The notes: generated from the letters alone by a model not told the origin. A DNA stretch of 64,000 nucleotides from Buttiauxella sp965119215 (GCA_965119215.1 CBCPKK010000010.1:1-64000), one strand, 5' to 3'. Shown: positions 44,544 through 53,345, counted from the stretch's first letter. Numbers and translations: made by a program.

Positions 44544-45410
44544 TTACTTCGCCAGTTTATCTGCGGTACGTAGCTCAAAATCAGACGCATCGTGGCGTTC
44601 GTGCAACTGTTCAGACGGTTCGCCGAAGGTACGGTTCACAATACGCCCACGTTTCACCGCAGGGCGATTGGCCACTTCATCAGCCCAGCGCACGAAGTTT
44701 TTATACGATGCGATGTCGAGGAACTCTGCTGCGTCATACAGGCCGCCTTTTGCCAGGCTGCCATACCACGGCCAGATGGCGATATCCGCAATCGAGTATT
44801 CATCTCCGGCAATAAAACGGTGTGTTGCCAGCTGCCTGTCGAGCACGTCTAACTGACGCTTGGCTTCCATCGTAAAGCGGTTAATGGCGTACTCAATTTT
44901 CATTGGTGCGTAATTGTAGAAATGACCAAAACCGCCGCCGAGATACGGCGCTGAGCCTTGCAGCCAGAACAGCCAGTTCAACGTTTCGGTACGCGCCGCA
45001 ATCTCTTTTGGCAGGAAATGCCCGAACTTCTCGGCCAGATAAAGCAGGATTGCGCCGGATTCGAAGACGCGAATAGGCGGTGTCACCGAATGGTCCATTA
45101 GCGCCGGGATTTTCGAATTCGGGTTCACGTCCACAAAACCGCTAGAGAACTGATCCCCTTCACCGATACGAATCAGATGCGCGTCGTATTCAGCCCCGCT
45201 TTCGCCCAGAGCCAACAATTCTTCGAGAAGAATCGTGACCTTCTGCCCGTTAGGTGTGCCAAGAGAATAAAGCTGCAACGGGTGCTGGCCGATGGGCAGC
45301 GTGCGTTCGTGCGTTGGGCCTGCAATCGGGCGGTTGATGTTAGCAAAGGTGCCGCCTTCGCCTTTTTTCCACGTCCAAACTTTTGGGGGCTGATAGTTAT
45401 TATCTGACAT
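44544..45410 (-). CDS. yghU: Glutathione S-transferase-like disulfide-bond reductase YghU
   Basis: A 288-aa Nu-class glutathione S-transferase homologue, the length of E. coli YghU. Motifs are LYSLGTPNGQKVTILLEE (the TPNGxK glutathione-binding part), NPNSKIPAL and GAILLYLAEKFG. YghU binds two glutathiones and has disulfide reductase activity in vitro. It is a single-gene unit; the 193 bases upstream separate it divergently from quiC. Confidence 0.93.
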   Translation of the reverse strand: MSDNNYQPPKVWTWKKGEGGTFANINRPIAGPTHERTLPIGQHPLQLYSLGTPNGQKVTILLEELLALGESGAEYDAHLIRIGEGDQFSSGFVDVNPNSKIPALMDHSVTPPIRVFESGAILLYLAEKFGHFLPKEIAARTETLNWLFWLQGSAPYLGGGFGHFYNYAPMKIEYAINRFTMEAKRQLDVLDRQLATHRFIAGDEYSIADIAIWPWYGSLAKGGLYDAAEFLDIASYKNFVRWADEVANRPAVKRGRIVNRTFGEPSEQLHERHDASDFELRTADKLAK

Positions 45411-45603
45411 GTTGTGTCGGCCTTTTAGTTGCCAGGGAGTGACTGAAAAGTGTAACCCGACTTTGTTTTGTTCGGTAATCGCCCGCTATTTTTTTTAACT
45501 TCTGGTGGTGTGATCTGAGTTAACAATTAATTAACTATAAATTTGCAATATGAACCAAATGATACAACATTAACCGACTTATCCCGACAGACCAGGAGCC
45601 ATC

Positions 45604-47469
45604 ATGCAGCGTTCAATTGCAACCGTATCTATCTCTGGCACGTTGCCTGAAAAACTGGCCGCAATCTCGGCTGCTGGTTTTGACGGTGTTGAAATCTTTG
45701 AAAATGACTTGCTCTATTACCCAGGAACGCCTGCCGATGTGCGAAAAATGGCGGCAGATCTGGGGCTGACCATCACGCTATTCCAGCCGTTCCGCGATTT
45801 TGAAGGGGCGACGCGCCCGCAGTTTGCCAGCAATCTGGAACGTGCGCGGCGTAAATTTGCCCTGATGCATGAGCTGGGATGCGACACCATGTTGCTGTGC
45901 AGCAACGTGGCACCCGACTGCTCCGCCAATATTGATTTGCAGGTTAGTGACCTGGCGCATCTGGCTGAGCTTGCTCAACAAAATGAAATTACCGTGGGTT
46001 ATGAAGCGCTGGCGTGGGGCACGCATGTGAACCGTTATCGCCAGGCGTGGGAGCGAGTAAAACAGGTTAACAGCCCAGCGATGGGGCTGGTTCTTGACAG
46101 CTTTCATGTGCTTTCGCTTGGCGACCAGTTGATTAATCTCGACGATATTCCGCTCGATAAAATCACCTTCCTGCAACTGGCTGATGCCCCACTAATGAAA
46201 ATGGACGTGCTCGAGTGGAGCCGCCATTTCCGCTGCTTCCCGGGGCAGGGCGAATTACCGGTGGTGGAGTTTACCCGCTTGCTGACTGAGAAAGGCTATC
46301 GCGGCCCGTGGTCACTGGAGATTTTCAATGACAGCTTCCGCGCCACGCCGAACGCGCCAACGGCTAAAGACGGTTATCGCTCGTTACTGTGGCTGGAGGA
46401 GCAGACCTGGAATGGCAATCCGCATATTGACGCGCAGCTGTTTCATAGCGCACCACAGGCCAGCTATCAGGGCATCGAGTTTTTAGAATTTGCGACCGAC
46501 ACACAAGACGCGGCAGCACTGGGCGAAGCGCTACAGCCACTAGGGTTTGCGCACGCTGGTGAGCACCGCTCAAAAGATGTTTCACTGTGGCGCAATGGTG
46601 GTGTGAATGTGATTATCAACCACCAGGCGCACAGTTGGGCGGATGAGTTTCATCGTCGCCACGGTGTTTCGCTTTGTGCGATGGCGTGGCGCGTTAAAGG
46701 TGCGGCAAATGTGCTCCAGCGGGCGCAGGATTATGGCTATCCGATCTGGCATGAAGAACACGGCCCGGACGAGCGTGCGCTGGCGGCAATTTGCGCCCCG
46801 GACGGCAGCTTAATCTACCTGATAGAAGCGCCAGAGCAGGGTGAAAATGACATTTATCAGACAGATTTTAACCTTGCAGATTCAGCGAACAAAGGCACGC
46901 TTTTAGGTATTGATCATCTGGCTTTAGGGTTAGTAGAAGGCAGCCGTGATAACTGGATTATGTTTTTCCGCGCGGTGTTTGGCTTTGAGTTGGATAACGA
47001 GTTGAGCGTGCCAGATCCGTACGGCCTGGTCAGAAGCCAGGTGATGCACAGCCCATGTCATTCGATTCGCCTGCCGCTGAATATGTCGCACAGCCTTGAT
47101 ACGCAAATCGCCCGTTCGGTGGCGAGTTATCAAGGAACTGGCCTGCAACACGCGGCATTTGCGTGTGAAAATTTACCGGCGACAGTGGAAAATTTGCAGT
47201 CGCAAGGGCTGAGATTATTGCCGATTCCGGCGAACTATTATGATGATTTACTGGCGCGTTATGGGGTGAACAACGCGTTGTTACAGGGGCTTGAGCGTCT
47301 GAATATTCTTTATGAACGTGATGCCCGGCAGCAGGAGTTTTTACACGCCTACACACCACCTTTCCGCCCCGATCGTTTCTTCTTTGAATTGGTCGAGCGA
47401 CGGGGTGATTATCAACAATATGGCGCCACCAATGCGGCGGTTCGTTTGGCAGCGATGCAAATACGTTAG
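45604..47469 (+). CDS. quiC: 3-dehydroshikimate dehydratase QuiC (TIM barrel plus VOC/HPPD-like domain)
   Basis: A 621-aa two-domain protein. The N-terminal AP-endonuclease-2 type TIM barrel carries the metal ligands known from QuiC1: E134 (GYEALAWG), D165 (LVLDSFHV), Q191 (LQLADAP) and E239 (SLEIFND). The C-terminal half (about 290-600) resembles 4-hydroxyphenylpyruvate dioxygenase, with LGIDHLALG and FFFELVERRGDY. It converts 3-dehydroshikimate to protocatechuate. CAGGAG precedes the ATG. It heads an operon-like run with an MFS transporter and an AroE-like gene, pointing to breakdown of shikimate- or quinate-type compounds. Enzymes for protocatechuate ring cleavage are not in this window. 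Confidence 0.92.
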   Translation: MQRSIATVSISGTLPEKLAAISAAGFDGVEIFENDLLYYPGTPADVRKMAADLGLTITLFQPFRDFEGATRPQFASNLERARRKFALMHELGCDTMLLCSNVAPDCSANIDLQVSDLAHLAELAQQNEITVGYEALAWGTHVNRYRQAWERVKQVNSPAMGLVLDSFHVLSLGDQLINLDDIPLDKITFLQLADAPLMKMDVLEWSRHFRCFPGQGELPVVEFTRLLTEKGYRGPWSLEIFNDSFRATPNAPTAKDGYRSLLWLEEQTWNGNPHIDAQLFHSAPQASYQGIEFLEFATDTQDAAALGEALQPLGFAHAGEHRSKDVSLWRNGGVNVIINHQAHSWADEFHRRHGVSLCAMAWRVKGAANVLQRAQDYGYPIWHEEHGPDERALAAICAPDGSLIYLIEAPEQGENDIYQTDFNLADSANKGTLLGIDHLALGLVEGSRDNWIMFFRAVFGFELDNELSVPDPYGLVRSQVMHSPCHSIRLPLNMSHSLDTQIARSVASYQGTGLQHAAFACENLPATVENLQSQGLRLLPIPANYYDDLLARYGVNNALLQGLERLNILYERDARQQEFLHAYTPPFRPDRFFFELVERRGDYQQYGATNAAVRLAAMQIR

Positions 47470-47488
47470 TCCGGTTTAAAACAATAAA

Positions 47489-47504
47489 TGAACCGTAAGG
47501 TTCA
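47489..47504. promoter_or_regulatory. Perfect palindrome between quiC and the MFS gene
   Basis: TGAACC-GTAA-GGTTCA is a perfect inverted repeat 39 bases before the MFS start. A half-site TGAACC is also seen in the AT-rich region before quiC (about 45551-45556). It may be an operator for an unseen regulator or a small RNA hairpin. Confidence 0.35.
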
Positions 47505-47542
47505 ATTTAAGCACCTGTAACCTACAGACAGAGGAATAAACA

Positions 47543-48859
47543 ATGGCGAGTTATGGCCAGGGCGATATCGCCGCCCCGAAAACTGGAGTAGTGAAACGAT
47601 CCCGAACCCGACTGGTGATTCTGGCCCTTCTGGCTATCGGAACCATGATCAACTACCTCGACCGTACTGTATTAGGTATTGCTGCGCCGCAACTGAGTGC
47701 GGATCTCGGTATCGGTGCGGCAACCATGGGGATGGTGTTCTCGGCGTTTGCCTGGACTTACGCGGCGATGCAAATCCCCGGCGGCATCTTCCTTGACCGC
47801 TTCGGCAACAAGGTTACCTATGCGCTGGCGCTATTTTTTTGGTCGGCGTTTACCTTATTCCACGGTTTAACTGTCGGGCTGAAAACGTTGCTGTTATGCC
47901 GCCTTGGTCTGGGGATAAGTGAAGCGCCGTGTTTCCCGGTGAACAGCCGCGTAGTAGGGAAGTGGTTCCCTCAGCAAGAGCGTGCGCGAGCCACGGCGGT
48001 GTATACCGTTGGGGAATACATCGGCCTGGCGGCGTTTGCCCCGCTGTTGTTCTTTATTATGGAAACCTTCGGCTGGCGTTCGTTGTTTATCACCGTTGGC
48101 GTGGTGGGCATTCTGTTTGTGCTGGTGTGGTGGCGTTTTTACCACGAGCCGCACGAATCCAAAACGGCTAACGCGCTTGAGCTTGAGTACATCGGCCACG
48201 ATCAAAAAGAAGCTGAACCAGAACCGAAAATGAACTTTAGCTGGGCGAATGTCGGCAAGCTGGTGAAATGCCGTCAGATCCTTGGCGCAGGTATTGGTCA
48301 GTTTGCCGGGAATACCACGCTGGTTTTCTTTCTGACCTGGTTCCCTACCTATCTCGCCACTGAACGCCATATGCCGTGGCTGAAAGTGGGCTTCTTCGCC
48401 ATCATGCCGTTCCTGGCAGCGGCTGTGGGCGTGATGTTTGGCGGTTGGGTGTCAGACCAAATCCTTAAACGCACCGGTTCGGTGAACATTGCCCGTAAGC
48501 TGCCAATAATCGCTGGGTTGCTGATGGCGAGCCTGATTATATCGGCTAACTGGATGCCTACCGATGCGCTGGTGATTACGGTGATGTCAGTGGCTTTCTT
48601 CGGGCAGGGCATGGTCGGGCTGGGCTGGACGCTGATTTCCGATATGGCACCGAAGAATCTGGCGGGGCTGACCGGCGGCTTATTTAACTTCTGCTCTAAT
48701 ATGGCCTCTATCATCACGCCGCTGATTATTGGTTTTATCGTCGCGGCGACAGGTAACTTCTTCTACGCGCTGGTGTACATCTGCGGCGCTGCACTGCTGG
48801 GCGTATTTGCGTATGTCTTTATTCTTGGCGATATCAAACGCATTGAATTGACCGATTAA
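47543..48859 (+). CDS. MFS transporter (anion:cation symporter family)
   Basis: A 438-aa MFS protein with 12 predicted membrane segments. The N-terminal motif TMINYLDRTVLGIAAP and the family motif around DRFGNKV are those of ACS-type symporters for galactonate, hexuronate and similar acids. Its place between quiC and an AroE-like gene suggests uptake of a shikimate-like or quinate-like acid; this is inference. AGAGGAATAAACA precedes the ATG. Confidence 0.88.
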   Translation: MASYGQGDIAAPKTGVVKRSRTRLVILALLAIGTMINYLDRTVLGIAAPQLSADLGIGAATMGMVFSAFAWTYAAMQIPGGIFLDRFGNKVTYALALFFWSAFTLFHGLTVGLKTLLLCRLGLGISEAPCFPVNSRVVGKWFPQQERARATAVYTVGEYIGLAAFAPLLFFIMETFGWRSLFITVGVVGILFVLVWWRFYHEPHESKTANALELEYIGHDQKEAEPEPKMNFSWANVGKLVKCRQILGAGIGQFAGNTTLVFFLTWFPTYLATERHMPWLKVGFFAIMPFLAAAVGVMFGGWVSDQILKRTGSVNIARKLPIIAGLLMASLIISANWMPTDALVITVMSVAFFGQGMVGLGWTLISDMAPKNLAGLTGGLFNFCSNMASIITPLIIGFIVAATGNFFYALVYICGAALLGVFAYVFILGDIKRIELTD

Positions 48860-48917
48860 TTAATGATGTCTGGCGGCGTCACCGGCAGCGTGTGACGCCG
48901 TTTTAGAGGTAGATGCA

Positions 48918-49754
48918 ATGGAAATTAGTGGCAACACCCGTTTGATTGCCCATCTGGGCTACCCGACGACCACCTTCAAAGCGCCGTTGATTTACAACCC
49001 GTGGTTTGATGAGCAAGGCATTGATGTAAAAGTGGTGCCGATGGGAGTCAAAGCCGAAGACTACGCGCAACTGATACCTTCTTTATTCCGCATGACCAAT
49101 ATTATCGGCGCGCTGGTGACAATGCCGCACAAAGTCTCGACCTGCCAGTTAGTCCAGAGCCTGAGCCCAACGGCACAAATTGCTGGCGCGTGTAATGCCA
49201 TTCGTCTTGAGCCGGACGGCAGCTTGCGAGGCGATATGTTTGATGGCGACGGCTTTGTGCGCGGCGTGTTGCGCAAAGGCATTCAGCTACGTGGCGCAAG
49301 GGTGTTGGTGGTGGGCAGCGGTGGCGTCGGGTCCGCTATTGCTGCGTCTTTGGCCGCTGCTGGTGTCGATACGCTGGCGCTGTTTGATAGCCGCGAAGCG
49401 AGCAGTGAGGAACTGGCAAAACGCCTGCGAAACCACTATCCGGCACTGACGGTGCTGACAGGGTTGCGCAACCCGAAGGCGTTTTCCATTGTCGTAAACG
49501 CAACGCCGATGGGGATGAATTTGGGCGACGAACTGCCTGTTGATGTGAGCTTGATAACGCCAGGAACCTTCGTCGGAGAGGTGGTAATGAAAAGCGAAAT
49601 CACGCCATTTTTACGTGCAGCCCTGGAAAGGGACTGCCAGATACAACCGGGAACAGATATGTTGTTTGAGATGATTCCGGCTTATATGGAGTTTTTTGGC
49701 CTGCCAAATGTCACGCCAGAAGCGCTGCGTAAAGTGGCAAAAGTAGTCTATTAA
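48918..49754 (+). CDS. AroE-like dehydrogenase with altered substrate pocket
   Basis: A 278-aa shikimate dehydrogenase-family protein. The Rossmann motif VVGSGGVGSA, the catalytic Lys (VTMPHK) and the catalytic Asp (GDMFDGDG) are present. The residues that hold shikimate in classical AroE are changed: the SxS of HSKSP is FKA here (TTFKAP), and the Asn-Thr of NTDG is Met-Phe (MFDG). The C-terminus (GTDMLFEMIPAYMEFFG) keeps the family frame. The substrate may therefore be quinate or a related acid, or something else. It completes the operon with QuiC and the MFS transporter. Confidence 0.85.
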   Translation: MEISGNTRLIAHLGYPTTTFKAPLIYNPWFDEQGIDVKVVPMGVKAEDYAQLIPSLFRMTNIIGALVTMPHKVSTCQLVQSLSPTAQIAGACNAIRLEPDGSLRGDMFDGDGFVRGVLRKGIQLRGARVLVVGSGGVGSAIAASLAAAGVDTLALFDSREASSEELAKRLRNHYPALTVLTGLRNPKAFSIVVNATPMGMNLGDELPVDVSLITPGTFVGEVVMKSEITPFLRAALERDCQIQPGTDMLFEMIPAYMEFFGLPNVTPEALRKVAKVVY

Positions 49755-49906
49755 CAATGTGTTATGTAGTGGTTGGATGAGTGCGTTAACAGGCGGTTCA
49801 CACCTGCTAAGCGAAGCGCTAAAAATAGCAGTTTTTAGCTCCGGACCTGCAGATGGCTAAAATAATCCTTGTCATTCATCGCCCAAGCATGAGTTAATAC
49901 ATCCAT

Positions 49907-50062
49907 CGGTTTGACGTACAGACCTTTAAAGCAACTTAAGTAAAGCAGTCCTTCAAGAGTCATCCCTGGATACCCTTTGTCGTGTGCTCCTCTACCGCTT
50001 CATAAAATCTGTAAAGCATACCAAATCGCCGTAAGGCACACTTAATTCAAAAGGTAATACAC
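49907..50062 (+). promoter_or_regulatory. cspA-type cold-shock leader with cold box
   Basis: CGGTTTGACGTACAGACC at 49907-49924 is the cold box found at the start of the long E. coli cspA leader. The rest of the leader is recognisably similar, including CCTTCAAGAG, AATCTGTAAAGCA, ATCGCCG and AAAGGCACACTTAAT-like GTAAGGCACACTTAATTC. Such leaders act as temperature-sensing RNA folds. With its promoter it explains the gene-free stretch 49755-50062. Confidence 0.85.
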
Positions 50063-50275
50063 ATGTCTAACAAAATGACTGGTCTGGTAAAATGGTTTAA
50101 CGCTGATAAAGGCTTCGGCTTCATCACTCCAGACGACGGTTCTAAAGACCTGTTCGTGCATTTCTCTGCTATCCAGAACGATGGCTACAAATCTTTGGAC
50201 GAAGGCCAGAAAGTTTCCTTCACCATCGAAAATGGCGCTAAAGGCCCAGCAGCTGGTAACGTAACTAGCCTGTAA
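50063..50275 (+). CDS. cspA: Cold-shock protein CspA
   Basis: A 70-aa cold-shock domain protein with RNP1 KGFGFI and RNP2 LFVHF motifs. The sequence is nearly the same as E. coli CspA, and so is the leader, so I assign CspA rather than another csp paralogue. It acts as an RNA chaperone. The gene is single and closed by a clear terminator. Confidence 0.93.
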   Translation: MSNKMTGLVKWFNADKGFGFITPDDGSKDLFVHFSAIQNDGYKSLDEGQKVSFTIENGAKGPAAGNVTSL

Positions 50276-50303
50276 GGTTAGCGTTAACTAAGCTAGGAAT
50301 TTT

Positions 50304-50328
50304 AAAACCCGCTTCGGCGGGTTTTTTC
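50304..50328 (+). terminator. Rho-independent terminator of cspA
   Basis: CCCGC (50308-50312), tetraloop TTCG and GCGGG (50317-50321), extended by flanking A/T pairing and followed by six T. Confidence 0.88.
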
Positions 50329-50450
50329 GTTTTTACTCCCGCACACCATCTCCCCGTCATAAGTAATCTTTATTGGACGAACAATCCGTTCTTCGCTTTT
50401 ATGTTACCAATATGTTATCGATAACCTAATCATACATTTGGAAACCAGGC

Positions 50451-50909
50451 ATGTTTACCATCAAAGTTGACGATCTTTCCCATCACGCGGTACAGACACT
50501 CGTGGCTTACCATATTTCCGGCATGCTGGAGCAATCTCCGCCAGAGAGCAGCCATGCGCTGGACGTGCAAAAACTTCGTGACCCGGCTGTGACATTCTGG
50601 TCTGCATGGGAAGGGGAGCAATTAGCAGGGATTGGAGCGCTTAAAATACTGAATGAAGGGCATGGCGAGCTGAAATCGATGCGTACAGCGACGGCGTTTC
50701 TACGCCGTGGTGTGGCTAATCAGTTTCTACTGCATATTTTGCAGGCTGCACGGGAACGTGGCTTTCAGCGCTTGAGTTTAGAGACGGGCACTCAGCCAGG
50801 ATTTGCAGCCTGCCATCAACTGTATCTCAAGCATGGCTTTGTCGATTGCGAGCCTTTTGCAGATTATCAGCTCGATCCCAATAGCCGGTTTATGACGCTG
50901 ACGTTGTAG
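50451..50909 (+). CDS. GNAT-family N-acetyltransferase
   Basis: A 152-aa acetyltransferase of the YsnE/YedL-like group. MRTATAFLRRGVANQFLLHILQAARERGF holds the acetyl-CoA loop (RRGVA), and GFAACHQLYLKHGFVDCEPF is the second family motif. The target is unknown. It stands just left of the tRNA-Phe-linked island. Confidence 0.82.
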   Translation: MFTIKVDDLSHHAVQTLVAYHISGMLEQSPPESSHALDVQKLRDPAVTFWSAWEGEQLAGIGALKILNEGHGELKSMRTATAFLRRGVANQFLLHILQAARERGFQRLSLETGTQPGFAACHQLYLKHGFVDCEPFADYQLDPNSRFMTLTL

Positions 50910-50924
50910 CTGCTGCAAAGTACG

Positions 50925-51009
50925 AACGCCAGAAAGCAAAAAACCAGCCATAGGCTGGTTTTTCTAAATGGTGCCCGGACTCGAACCAAGGACACCGGGA
51001 TTTTCAAAA
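50925..51009. repeat. Decayed copy of tRNA-Phe 3' end and terminator (left boundary of island)
   Basis: This stretch repeats 53029-53122. It has the same CGAAYGCCAGAAAGC lead, the hairpin AACCAGCC-ATA-GGCTGGTT (50942-50960), and then TGGTGCCCGGACTCG, AACCAAGGACAC and GGGATTTTCAA from the tRNA-Phe 3' half. Six bases are missing in the TPsiC arm and at least one base is changed, so it is not a working tRNA. It looks like an attachment-site relic. Because the likeness goes past the tRNA end through the terminator, a local duplication is also possible. The hairpin could terminate the upstream GNAT gene. Confidence 0.7.
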
Positions 51010-51091
51010 CTCGTGCCATTAATTATTGTTCACTGTACCTTCAAAAAGGCTATCACCTTAAAAACAATTTCAAGATGGTTAATTTTAACTA

Positions 51092-51466
51092 TTAGCCACG
51101 ATGTATAATGGCATTGTTAAGAGATTTTATTACATCATCGATATAGCTTTTATCTTTACTAGATAAAGCCTGAGATTCGCCAGAAGCACTGTTAAGAAAA
51201 ACCATATACTCGGGTTTAATTGATCTAAACCATGCGATAGCAGCAATAATCAGGACAACACCAATTGCTTTAAACATTAACGTTGCAGCAGCAAATACCA
51301 TAATCAAACCAATAATAGTTAGTATGACTGGTCCTACTTTAGATGGGTTCGTGTGGCCTCGTTTCACCGAAGTCACCCCATTCATAGCATAAGTAGTAGA
51401 ACCTACGATAAATCTAGAGTTTGTGATGCTGACATGACCATTACTATAAAATTCAGTTTCTTCCAT
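51092..51466 (-). CDS. DUF6232-like membrane protein
   Basis: A 124-aa protein. The start (EETEFYSNGHVSITNSRFIVGSTTYAMNGVTSVKR) is a PH-like strand-rich region, followed by two close membrane segments (about 45-80) and a short cytoplasmic tail. This is the layout of the DUF6232 family, whose function is unknown. AAGGAATC precedes the ATG. It is the left gene of the island and points away from the nuclease-like gene. Confidence 0.7.
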   Translation of the reverse strand: MEETEFYSNGHVSITNSRFIVGSTTYAMNGVTSVKRGHTNPSKVGPVILTIIGLIMVFAAATLMFKAIGVVLIIAAIAWFRSIKPEYMVFLNSASGESQALSSKDKSYIDDVIKSLNNAIIHRG

Positions 51467-51711
51467 TTTTATGATTCCTTAAGATGAATTGCTAATATAG
51501 TTTCTGAGATTATATATTAGTCGGGGTGTTAGGTATACTAGCCCAGAACAATTTGAAAGCTAGAATTCCGCGTAGAGCTGTATTCATTGTTCGCTGGTAA
51601 GGTCAAAAAAGCATAAGTATTGATGCTGATCAGATATTTTCTGGTTTGCTCTTGTTCATATCATTAGCTGCTTTAATCTGGCGAACATCATTTGCCAAAA
51701 AGAGCCCCATA

Positions 51712-52941
51712 ATGAATGCGGTACAGCAGCATGTTACATCACTTCTGACTAGTATTTCGCGCTGGAACGAAGTGACCAGTCTGGCTAAGTCACGCTATCA
51801 GGCTGATCTAGCACCTGATTTTAACCTTATGGACTGGCTGAAAAATGATGAACTGGCACTTTCCCGTTACCTGCGATTTTTGCTATCTCCTGATGAAACA
51901 CATGGTCAGTCAACCCTGTTTTTAGAGGGTTTTCTGTCCATCGTCGAGAAGAAAGGACACGGTAGCCCTGTGGAGGTCCACAGGGAACGAAATCATAAAG
52001 TCAGAATTGATTATGAAGTCATTATCGAAAATGGAAGAAAGATAGACCTGCTACTGACGTCCCCGACTGGTATGATCGCTATAGAAAATAAGCCATGGGC
52101 AGTCGATCAGGAAAATCAGTTGAGGGATTATGCGCTATGGTTGAGTAAACAGAAAAGACCATGGAAGTTAATTTATTTATGTAATCATGAACCGGGAGAG
52201 TGGACTCTTCCTGAGAACACACCGGAAATACTGAAGCAGAATATCCTCACGATATCCTGGCATGAAGTCGTCGAATGGCTAAATGATTGTGCATTATATG
52301 TTCGGGCTGGCACGGTCAGAATATTTGTTGAATCATTTATTAAATATATTAACCAGACAGTTAATGGTGAGTTCGTAATGGATAACAGTGGTGAGTTATC
52401 AGAGATTATCCGCAAGGATAACCATTCTATAGAATCTGCATTTATGATTTTTAATCAGATGAATGAGGTTCGTAGTGATTTATTCAAAGAGTTTATCTCT
52501 GACTTAAATGCAAGCTTCATTAATCATCCTTTTTCTATTGAAATCTCGAATAGGGACTTATCGGCTCGCGGAGCTGGTTTTTATATTCCATTAAGTCCAG
52601 ATGGTATCTTTTCGCTGCGCTGGGAGTTTGAATATTCAAATTATTATGGGTTGTATTTTGGTATATCAGGTGTGAGTCAGGATGAAGGGAGAACAGCGAA
52701 AATAATAGCGGCTACATTAGATATTTTTCCACATTTGCAGGTGGGTAGACCCAGCGAATACTGGTCATGGTGGAGTAGGGATTTCGATCCACAAGGGAAA
52801 AACCGTATTCCTCGAAATTGGGGAAATGACGGGACTGTCTGGGCTAAACTCCCCGGGCGTGGCGAAGACAGTATTTTTGCTGCAGTACGTGAGGTGATTT
52901 TGACTATTCACGAAAAGATGGACATGGATTTGCTGTTCTAA
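51712..52941 (+). CDS. PD-(D/E)XK nuclease-family protein
   Basis: A 409-aa protein with a PD-(D/E)XK core near residues 97-145: D112 (KIDLLLTSP), then E125 and K127 in IAIENKPWA, followed by DQENQLRDYALWL, a helix usual in the PDDEXK_4 group. The C-terminal half is unlike anything I recognise and contains many Trp residues. I start at the ATG at 51712; a TTG 22 codons upstream would add a hydrophobic segment of uncertain meaning. Such proteins occur in phage-defence islands, but no methylase, helicase or partner is encoded here. Confidence 0.75.
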   Translation: MNAVQQHVTSLLTSISRWNEVTSLAKSRYQADLAPDFNLMDWLKNDELALSRYLRFLLSPDETHGQSTLFLEGFLSIVEKKGHGSPVEVHRERNHKVRIDYEVIIENGRKIDLLLTSPTGMIAIENKPWAVDQENQLRDYALWLSKQKRPWKLIYLCNHEPGEWTLPENTPEILKQNILTISWHEVVEWLNDCALYVRAGTVRIFVESFIKYINQTVNGEFVMDNSGELSEIIRKDNHSIESAFMIFNQMNEVRSDLFKEFISDLNASFINHPFSIEISNRDLSARGAGFYIPLSPDGIFSLRWEFEYSNYYGLYFGISGVSQDEGRTAKIIAATLDIFPHLQVGRPSEYWSWWSRDFDPQGKNRIPRNWGNDGTVWAKLPGRGEDSIFAAVREVILTIHEKMDMDLLF

Positions 52942-53028
52942 AGTTCTGCTCAAAGGGAAGTGACAATGCTTCCCTTAACCTGACCGAACAGAAACCGGAC
53001 GCAGCCTTTCTGTGATGTAGTGGTATAC

Positions 53029-53122
53029 CGAATGCCAGAAAGCAAAAAACCAGCCATAGGCTGGTTTCTTTAAATAGTGGTGCCCGGACTCGGAATCGAA
53101 CCAAGGACACGGGGATTTTCAA
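53029..53122. repeat. Right boundary repeat of the tRNA-Phe-linked island
   Basis: The intact counterpart of 50925-51009. It covers 49 bases downstream of the tRNA-Phe 3' end, including the terminator hairpin, and about 45 bases of the tRNA gene itself. The two copies enclose about 2.0 kb. Confidence 0.65.
53042..53068 (-). terminator. Terminator of tRNA-Phe
   Basis: AACCAGCC-ATA-GGCTGGTT is followed on the minus strand by TTTTTTG. It stands about 10 bases after the tRNA 3' end. Confidence 0.8.
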
Positions 53123-53153
53123 TCCCCTGCTCTACCGACTGAGCTATCCGGGC
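53078..53153 (-). tRNA. pheU: tRNA-Phe (anticodon GAA)
   Basis: A 76-base gene that on the minus strand reads GCCCGGATAGCTCAGTCGGT at the 5' end and ends TCCGGGCACCA, with encoded CCA. The anticodon GAA is at 53118-53120. All arms pair. It matches the E. coli tRNA-Phe sequence, and pheU stands before yjdC there too. Its 3' end is the edge of the small island. Confidence 0.97.
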
Positions 53154-53345
53154 AACGGAGCGCATTAAACCGTAAAGCCCGTTGGGCGTCAATCATATTT
53201 CGGGGAAAACGGTTCAATCGCCTAACTTTGCGTCAATCTTGCACATTCTTTACTCTATCTCTACCTTATAGCGCGATGATGCTCAAATCTTCCAGACATT
53301 TGCCGAAGAGTTGCGAATGCTAAAAGACGGGATTCAGGAGGGGAT

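Noticed and set aside
50969..51009. Second tRNA-Phe gene
   Set aside because: Only the 3' half is present, with a six-base deletion in the TPsiC arm and no 5' half or anticodon stem pairing, so it is a relic.
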